Shown: positions 53,722 to 62,090 of the stretch, piece after piece
Position numbering within the stretch: the stretch's first letter is position 1
Layout: each line of letters begins with the position of its first letter
Source: Anthoceros angustus
Taxonomy: Eukaryota; Streptophyta; Anthocerotopsida; Anthocerotales; Anthocerotaceae
Direction: 5' to 3'
Assembly (NCBI GenBank): GCA_010909165.1
Contig: MU008199.1
Span: forward strand, 266,248 to 330,247
DNA: 64,000 nucleotides
The notes under the pieces: model-generated
The model's input: only the letters and a program-made list of their open reading frames with translations
Told to the model about the DNA's origin: nothing
The model's database searches: none
Made by a program: the position numbers and the translations under genes

Positions 53722-56700
53722 ATGACCACAGGATGGCATTTTGTGACATGGCCACAGTATGGCAACCGGATCCGTCATGGACCCAACCAATTGGTGGGTG
53801 TGCAGGAGTCCACCAGAGCTCGCGCACGCCTCACTTTCAGCAGACAGCCGCTGGCAAACAACGAAGCCTCGAGGTGGAGCAGGGTAATGAGCTCAGCACT
53901 GCGGAGGAAATACATGGCTGGGGAGGCATTCTCCAGCGACGATCGTCGCCAGGAGCTGGAGCGCTTGTGGCGAGAGTTTTTTCTTCACCCTACCATGTGG
54001 TGGGATAACAGGCGAGATAAGAAGAGCTCGCGTTCGCCTGACTTCCGCCGCGAGGGGTCTGGTGAGGTCCTCTGGTTAGACAACTCCTCCAATCCAGCTT
54101 GGGTGGGTGAGCAGCTCGTTGCTTTGGACAGGCGGATGGGCCATGGTGCTTCTACGTCGAAGTCGAGCTTTTTGGGTAGGCCCGAGCCTGGCAGGCCTGC
54201 AGGATACGACATGGGCATAACTCCTGAAACCGTGAGCACGTTATGTGAGCAAGGGAAGCTCAGTGAGGCCGTCGCCGCCCTGGAATTTCTGGCGCAGGGG
54301 GCCTGTCCTGTCTCTCAGTCTCTGTTTTATGCTGTACTGAAACTGTGCGCCAGAAAAAAGAATCTGGTTCTGGGGCGACGAGTTCATGATCTAACTATCA
54401 ATCTGGGATACGAGTTAAATACGTACTTGGGGAACCATATATTGCGGATGTATGCAGGTGCAGGTGAGTTACAATTGGCCATGGATGTGTTCACCAGGGT
54501 GGGCAAACCAGATGCCTTCATGTGGTTTTCCATAATCTCTGCATATGCTAAGCATGGGAATCCTAATGAGGCAATACAACTGTACCACGAGATGCATAGG
54601 TCAGGGGTGAAGCCAGATGGTCACGTCTTTGTAGCTGCCCTTCAAGCTTGTGCATTTGCCAATGACTTGGAATCTGGCAGAACTGTGCACTCTGATTTCT
54701 TGCGCAGTGGAATTCCTCTGAACTTGTTTCTAGGCAGCTGCCTGGTTGACATGTATGCAAAATGTGGCGAACTGGAATATGCACGGCAGGTATTTGACAG
54801 CTTGCCCACAAAAAATGTTGTTACATGGAATGCTCTCATAGCTGGGTATGCAAATCATAGGCTCTTTCAAGAGGCGTTTATTCTGTATAGAGAAATGGAG
54901 CAAGAGGGCCTGGTTCTGGCTGATAATGTTACTTTTGCTTGCCTTCTGAAGGCCTGTGCAAGCTCTTGTGCTTTAGTAGAGGGCAGGCAGCTGCACTCAC
55001 AGATTTTGGAAAGAGGGCACCTAGAAAGTGACATATTGTTGGGCAACTGCCTAGTGGACATGTATGCGAAATGTGGCGAACTGGAAGTTGCACACATGGT
55101 TTTTGAGAGCTTGGCCACTAAGGATGTCGTCACATGGACCTCCCTTATAGCTGGGTATGCAAATCATGGGCTTTTTCAAGAAGCACTTCTTCTATATGGA
55201 CAAATGGAGCAAGAGGGCCTGGTTCTGGCTGATAATGTTACTTTTGCTTGCCTTCTGAAGGCCTGTGCAAGCTCTTGTGCTTTAGTAGAGGGCAGGCAGC
55301 TGCACTCACAGATTTTGGAAAGAGGGCACCTAGAAAGTGACATATTGTTGGGCAACTGCCTGGTGGACATGTATGCAAAATGTGGCGAACTGGAATATGC
55401 ACGCAGGTATTTGACAGCTTGCCCACAAAAATGTTGTTACATGGAATGCTCTCATAGCTGGGTATGCAAATCATAGGCTCTTTCAAGAGGCGTTTATTCT
55501 GTATGGACAAATGGAGCAAGAGGGCCTGGTTCTGGCTGATAATGTTACTTTTGCTTGCCTTCTGAAGGCCTGTGCAAGCTCTTGTGCTTTAGTAGAGGGC
55601 AGGCAGCTGCACTCACAGATTTTGGAAAGAGGGCACCTAGAAAGTGACATATTGTTGGGCAACTGCCTAGTGGACATGTATGCGAAATGTGGCGAACTGG
55701 AAGTTGCACACATGGTTTTTGAGAGCTTGGCCACTAAGGATGTCGTCACATGGACCTCCCTTATAGCTGGGTATGCAAATCATGGGCTTTTTCAAGAAGC
55801 ACTTCTTCTATATGGACAAATGGAGCAAGAGGGCTTGAGTTTGGGAAATCATATTACGTTTGCTTGCCTTCTTAAGGCCTGTGCAAGCGATGGTGCCTTA
55901 GAGAAGGGCAGGGAGTTGCACTCACAGATTGTGGAAAGGGGACTGCTAGATAACATACTGGTGGGCAACTGCCTGGTGGACATGTATGCTAAATGTGGCA
56001 AACTGGAAGATGCATGCAGGGTTTTTGACAGTTTGCCCAGAAAAAATGTGGCGACATGGACGGCTCTAATAGCTGGCTATGCACAGCAGGGTCTCCCCAG
56101 AGGCTATTGGCCTGTATGGACAAATGGAGCAAGAGGGCCAGATCCTAGCTGACAGCGTTGCTTTTTCTTGCCTTTTGAGGGCATGTGCAAGTGCCGGTGC
56201 CTTGCAAGAGGGCAGGCACCTGCACTCTCAGATTCTGGAAAGAGGTCAGCTGCAAAGTGACATGCTGGTAGGGAACTGCTTGGTAGACATGTATGCAAAA
56301 TGTGGCGAACTCGAAGATGCTCGCCAGGTCTTTGATAGCTTGGCCTTGAAAGATGTGGTGACATGGACGACCCTTATAGCAGGGTATGCTCAGCAAGGGC
56401 CCTGTCAGGAGGCGTTGGTTCTGTATCGTCAAATGGAGCAGGAGGGGCTGATTCTGGCTGACGCTGTTACTTTTTCTTGCCTTTTGAGGGTATGTGCAAG
56501 TGCTGGTGCCTTACAAGAGGGAAGAGAACTGCACTCACAGATTGTGGAAAGAGGTCAGTTAGACAGTGACATACAATTGGGCACGTGCCTGGTGGACATG
56601 TATGCGAAATGTGGTGAATTAGAAGATGCACGTCGGGTGTTTGACAGTTTAGCATCAAGAGATGTGGCGACATGGACGGCCCTGATATCTGGCTATGGTA

Positions 56701-57575
56701 CTTGTGATGAAGGTCACAATGCCCTTGCCTGTTTTGAGGAGATGTTAGTTGCTGGTGTTCAGCCGGATGATTCTACTTTGACCTGCGTTTTGGTAGCATG
56801 TGGTCATGAGGGGTTGGTGACTGAGGGTCGCAAGCACTTCAATGCCATGGAACAGCAGGGCATCAAACCTAATATTCAGCATTACAATTGCATGATTGAT
56901 CTTCTTGCACGAGCAGGCCATCTAGATGAGGCGGAGAACATGCTATCATCATGTGAGAGCGAAGGCAATGTCGTGGGGTTGACGTCTTTGCTATATGCCT
57001 GCAAAAGTCATGGGGATATAGAGAGGGCAACCCGGTGCTTTGAAAGTCTTGTAAGACTGGACCCTCAGGGTGCATCCGCGTATATGCTTATGGCCAATGT
57101 GTATGCCGATGGTGGTAGGTGGACAGATGCAGAGAGGATTGAAAGACAGAGAATTATAGCTGGAGCCAAGAAGAAACCTGCAGTAGCAGGCATTGAGGTC
57201 AAGAAGGAGGTACATACGTTTGTGGTGGGAGAATACAGAGATGATATCTCGCTCAAGTTAGAGAGCATGAGAGTATGTCTGAAGGAGGCAGGGGGCCACG
57301 TACCGCAGACAAAGTTGGTTCTGAAGCCACTGTCTGAGAAGGAAAAGGAAGATGCGCTTTGTGGGCATGCTGAGAAGCTAGCTCTGGCATATGGTCTCTT
57401 GAATACTCCAAGTGGCACACGTCTGCTGGTAACGAAGGATCTACGAATGTGCAGTGACTGCCACAGTTCCACCGAAATCATGTCGAGGGTTGAAAAGCGA
57501 GATATTGTTGTAAGGGATGGTTACCGTGTGCATCGATTCGCAGCTGGTTGTTGCAGTTGTAAGGGTCGACCGTAA
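53722..57575 (+). CDS. PPR6: PDF-PPR(PLS)-E-DYW:KP gene with seven internal triplets, interrupted
   Basis: The open frame from the ATG at 53,722 gives an altered first 30 residues. The ancestral start (M-A-T-V-W-Q-P-D-P at 53,748) is one frame away and shifts into the main frame near 53,815. The PDF-like segment (H-P-T-M-W-W-D-N-R-R, S-P-D-F-R-R) is intact, followed by seven internal PLS triplets. Two of these form a 618-bp unit duplicated in tandem (54,775 and 55,391). Breaks occur near 55,400-55,430 (GG to G and AAAAAA to AAAAA against the sister unit) and near 56,095. From 56,079 an unbroken 498-codon frame covers the last repeats, E motifs, K-K-P-A-V-A-G-I-E-V, H-A-E-K-L-A, C-S-D-C-H and C-S-C-K-G-R-P. 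It is probably functional if the breaks are errors, otherwise a recent pseudogene. Confidence 0.85.
54775..56005 (+). repeat. Tandem duplication of two PLS triplets in PPR6
   Basis: GAATATGCACGGCAGG at 54,775 and GAATATGCACGCAGG at 55,391 begin two nearly identical 616-618-bp units (206 codons, two triplets). Within each unit the two triplets are themselves close copies. Confidence 0.85.
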
Positions 57576-57602
57576 AGTGAAGATCTAGACTGTGGACTTG
57601 AA

Positions 57603-57812
57603 TCATGCATTTGGTACGAAGGTGACCAACAACCGAGAGGAAGCGGAAAATGGAATCCAAGGCGTGTTGGCGGCCGCTTCCAAGTGGCCTGACCCGTCCA
57701 AGAAGGTCCACGATTTCCAGTGCTCGAGTGTGGGAGTGATGCCATGTCTGTCCGCCGTTGCGGTTAACTGCTTTCTGCCCTCTTGTGCCAGACCCACATG
57801 ACTGCAGGCCAC
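57603..57812 (-). pseudogene. PPR fragment on the minus strand behind PPR6
   Basis: The minus-strand frame reads A-C-S-H-V-G-L-A-Q-E-G-R-K-Q then H-G-I-T-P-T-L-E-H and S-G-H-L-E-A-A-A-N-T, the L2-S2 region of a PLS PPR protein (compare A-C-G-H-E-G-L-V-T-E-G-R-K). The frame breaks afterwards. It differs from all seven copies here and is closer to the general PPR consensus, so it derives from another PPR gene. Confidence 0.7.
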
Positions 57813-58255
57813 CAGTTGGGCTCAACGTATGGTGCCGCACCATTGTTTTGTTGGCCATAGCCAGCACAGTTTGCCCTATTCCTTTCACCTTTATCCGAGA
57901 AGAAAGGTCTGAAATCTAAGGTGTCTTCGGTATGTCTTGGGTCTTCACTCCGCACTTGATGCTCAAAGGAATGCCAAATGCCTCGCCAACGCAACTCAAG
58001 ACTTCGAGCTGAGTGTATGACAATGGACCCGGATCACTTTTAATCGTCCTTCCTTATCTGCCATCAAATACTGTGAATTGTAGCAAGCGTGAAACGTTCG
58101 TCAAGTGTTGTGCATATTTCCAATCCTCTGTGCTTGATCCTTCCCTTCCCAACCCACCTTATCCCTGATGGATTTCAAACCTGCACCCTCAAATGGAAGA
58201 TTATCTTGTAGCCGTCTCACTCTTTTAGCGATGAGAACTCTACTGGGTTAGTGGA
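57813..58255. other. Intergenic DNA, no gene seen
   Basis: No conserved coding region or repeat was recognised. Confidence 0.4.
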
Positions 58256-58640
58256 ATGCTTTTGACAAGAAAATTCTTTGTAGCTGCCCTCAAGCTTGTG
58301 CACTTGCCACGGACATGGAATGCCCTGATAGCTGGGTATGCAAAATGTGGTGACATGGAATCTGGCACAAAGTGCACTCTGATGTGTTGCAGAGTGGCAT
58401 TCCTCCTAACTTGTTTGTCGGCAGCTGCCTGGTGGACATGTATGCCTGTGGAGGTAGGTTACAAGAGGGCAGGCAGCTGCACTCACAGATTCTGGGAAGA
58501 GGTCTGCTAGATAACATAGTGGTGGGCAACTGCCTGGTGGACATGTATGCCTGTGGAGGTAGGTTACAAGAGGGCAGGCAGCTGCACTCACAGATTGTGG
58601 AAAGAGGAGCTCTCGGCTACTTCAGTTTAGGAGTCAACCG
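58256..58640 (+). pseudogene. Scrambled mosaic of PPR4-type pieces in front of PPR7
   Basis: Short segments of a PPR4-like gene are joined out of order. An L-motif piece (V-A-A-L-K-L-V) runs into S and P pieces, then 'cagagtggcattcctcctaa', then V-D-M-Y-A fused to C-G-G-R-L-Q-E fused to G-R-Q-L-H-S-Q-I. This last composite is repeated once (58,435 and 58,532). Joins fall at words shared by the donor segments. No working protein is expected. It replaces the normal 5' end of PPR7. Confidence 0.75.
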
Positions 58641-58703
58641 CTGGTAAACAACGAAGCCTCGACGTGCAGCAGTGTCAGGAACCCAGGACTGCGGAGGAAA
58701 TCC

Positions 58704-61695
58704 ATGGCTGGGGAAGTATTACCCGCCGACGGTCGTCGGCAGGAGCTAGAGCTCTCGGACCGGCAGTTCTTTCTGGACCCTACCATGTGGTGGGACAACA
58801 GGCGAGGTGAGAAGAGTTCCCGTTCGCCTGACTTCCGGCGGAAAGGGTCCGGCGAGATCCTCTGGCTAGACAACTCTTCCAATCCCGCTTGGGTGGATGC
58901 TCAGCTCGGTGCTCGGGATATGCATATCGGTCATGCTGCCTCTCCTTCCAAGTCGTGTATTTCCGACAAGCCTGAGCCTCGGAGGCCTGCTGGATCAGAA
59001 ATGAGCGTAACAGCTGTAACCGTGAGCACGTTATGTCAGCAAGGGAAGCTTACCGAGGCCGTTGTAGCCCTGGAAGAGTTGGCGGAGACATACTTTCCTA
59101 TTTCTCAGTCTCTGTTGTATACTGTTCTGAAACTGTGTGCAGCAAAGAAGGATTTGGTTGTGGGGCGACGAGTTCATGATCTCACTGTCAAACTTGGGTA
59201 TGAGTCGAATACGTACTTGGGAAACCACATTTGCGCATGTATGCCTGTGGAGGTAGGTTACAAGAGGCCATGGATGTGTTCACCAGAGTGGGGAAACCTG
59301 ATGCCTTCATGTGGTTCTCCATAATCTCCGCATATACTAAACACGGAAAGCCTAATGAGGCCATACAACTATACCATGAAATGTGCAGCTCTGGGGTGAA
59401 ACCGGATGCTCACGTCTTTGTAGCTGCCCTTCAAGCTTGTGCACTTGCCACGGACATGGAATCTGGCACAAAGTGCACTCTGATATCTTCAACAGTGGCA
59501 TTCCTCCTAACTTGTTTGTCGGCAGCTGCCTGGTGGACATGTATGCAAAATGTGGCGAACTGGAAGATGCACGCCAGGTGTTTGACAGCTTGGCCACAAA
59601 GGATGTGGTGACATGGACGGCCCTGATAGCTGGGTATGCACAGCAAGGGCTCTGTCAAGAGGCGCTTGTTCTATATGGACACATGGAGCAAGAGGGCCTG
59701 ATTCTGAGTAACCCTGTTACGTTTGCTTGCCTTCTGAAGGCCTGTGCAAGTGCTGGTGCCTTGCAGAAGGGCAGACAGCTGCACTCACAGATTGTGGAAA
59801 GAGGAGAGCTACAAAATGACATACTGGTGGGCAACTGCCTGGTGGACATGTATGCAAAATGTGGTGAACTAGAAGATGCACGCCAGGTTTTGACAGTTTG
59901 GCCACAAAAATGTGGTGACATGGACCACCCTTATAGCTGGGTATGCAAATCATGGGCTCGGTGAAGAGGCGCTTGTTCTATATGGACACATGGAGCAACA
60001 GGGCCTGATCTTGGGTAACCATGTTACTTTTACTTGCCTTCTGAAGGCCTGTGCAAGCTGGCGCTTTACAGGAGGGCAGGCAGCTGCACTCACAGATTGT
60101 GGAAAGAGGAGAGCTAGACAGTGACATACTGGTCTGCAACTGCTTGTTGGACATGTATGCAAAATGTGGCGAACTAGATGCACGACAGGTGTTTGACAGC
60201 TTGGCCACAAAGGATGTGGTGACATGGACGGCCCTTATAGCTGGGTATGCAAATCATGGGCTCGGTGAAGAGGCGCTTGTTCTATATGGACACATGGAGC
60301 AAGAGGGCCTGATCTTGGGTAACCATGTTACTTGCCTTCTGAAGGCCTGTGCTAGCACTCGTGCCTTATGGAAGGGCAGGGCACACTCACAGATTGTGGA
60401 AGAGGTCTGCTAGATAACATAGTGGTGGGCAACTGCCTTGTGGACATGTATGCAAAATGTGGCGAACTAGAAGATGCACGTAGGGTTTTCAGAGCTTGAC
60501 CAGAAAGGATGTGGTGACATGGAATGCCCTAATAGCTGGGTATGCACAGCAAGGGCTCTGTCAAGAGGCGCTTGTCCCATGCCGAAATGGAGGCGGGCCT
60601 TATTTTGGCAAATCATGTACTTTTACGTGCCTTCTGAATGCTTGTACAATTGCGGTGCCTTACAAGAGGGCAGGCAGCTGCACTGCAGATTGTGGAAAGA
60701 GGGAGATATATTGGTGGGGAACTGCCTGGTGGACATGTATGCAAAATGTGGCGAACTGGAAGATGCAGGTTTTTGAGCTTTATCCGCCAAGGATGTGGTG
60801 ACATGGAATGCCCTGATAGATGGGTATGGTACTTGTGATCAAGGTCACAAAGCACTTTCCTGTTTCGAGGAGATGATAGTTGCTGGTATGGAGCCTAATG
60901 ATGCTACTTTTTGCCTTTTAGTAGCATGCGGTCACAAGGACTGGTGAATGAGGGTTGGAAGTACTTCGATGCCATGGTTGAACACCATGGCATCAAACCT
61001 ACTGTTCAGCATCACAATTGCATGATTGATCTTCTTGGGCGTGCAGGCCATTTAGATGAGGCAGAGAACATGCTATTATCATGTGACAGCCAGAACAACG
61101 TTGTGGGATTGACTTCTTTACTGAATGCCTGCAAAAGTCATGGGGATATAGAGAGGGCGACCCGGTGTTTTGAAAGTCTTGTTGCATTGCACCCTCAGGG
61201 GCATCCGCATATGTGCTCATGGCCAATGTCTATGCAGATGCAGGAGGTGGACAGATGTAGACAGGATTGAAAGACAGAGGATGGTAGCAGGAGCTAGGAA
61301 GAAACCTGCAGTGGCAGGCATTGAGGTAAAGGAGCAGGTACATACGTTTGTGGTGGGAGAACACAGAGATGATATCTCGCTCAAGGTAGACAGCATGAAT
61401 GTACGTCTGAAGGAGGAAAGGGCCACGTACCTCACACAAAGTTGGTGTTGAAGCCACTGTCTGAGAAGGAAAGGAAGATGCGCTTTGCGGGCATGCTGAG
61501 AAGCTAGCTCTGGCGTATGGTCTCTTGAACACTGAGTGGCACTCCTCTGCTGGTAACGAAGAATCTACGCATGTGCAGTGACTGCCACAGTTCGACCGAA
61601 ATCATGTCAAGGGTTGAAAAGAGACATTGTGGTGAGGGATGCGTACCGTGCATCGCTTTACAGCTGGTTCTTGCAGTTGTAATGGTCAACCATGA
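58704..61695 (+). pseudogene. PPR7: PPR4-like PDF-PPR-DYW:KP pseudogene lacking its 5' end
   Basis: It is a near copy of PPR4 from about 58,640 onward. The normal start and leader are absent; the first usable ATG is M-A-G-E-V-L-P at 58,704, upstream of an intact PDF-like segment (D-P-T-M-W-W-D-N-R-R, S-P-D-F-R-R-K). Five internal PLS triplets follow with frame changes in almost every one, for example TTTTG to TTTG near 59,228 and GTTACTTTCGCTTGCC shortened to GTTACTTGCC near 60,327. The DYW part keeps the words for K-K-P-A-V-A, H-A-E and C-S-D-C-H in different frames and ends C-S-C-N-G-Q-P like PPR4. The block continues downstream in parallel with PPR4. Confidence 0.85.
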
Positions 61696-61715
61696 GAATG
61701 AACGCTGCAAGCGAA

Positions 61716-62090
61716 GTCACAGGATATAGAGAGGGTGACGCGGTGTTTTGAAAGTCTTGTCAGACTGGACCCTGAGCTAGGGGCATCCTCATATGCTCAT
61801 GGCCCTCTCTATGCAGGATGAGGCGTGGACGAGTGAGAATAGGATTGAAAGACAGTCAATGGTAGCAGGAGCTTTGAAGAGTCTGCACTTGCAAGCATTG
61901 TGGTAAAGCAGCAGGCACATATATTTGTTCCGGAGAAAACAGGCATGATTTTTCGACACTAAGTCGAGAGCATGCATGTTGCCTGAAGGAGGAAAGGCCC
62001 ACGTAACGCAACTGAAATTGGTGGTGAAGCCATTAAAGGAAGGTGGGCTTTGAGGGTATGTTGAGGTAGCTTGCCGGGGCTTGACGTCTT
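61716..62090 (+). pseudogene. Decayed extra PPR E/DYW tail behind PPR7
   Basis: Copy of the remnant at 45,850-46,260, with further small deletions (CATATGTGC to CATATGC, GGGGCG to GGCG). Confidence 0.7.

Noticed and set aside
27965-61695. Interpretation as Rf-like P-class PPR genes
   Set aside because: The repeats follow P-L-S order with E motifs and a DYW-type C-terminus, which P-class restorer-type genes lack.
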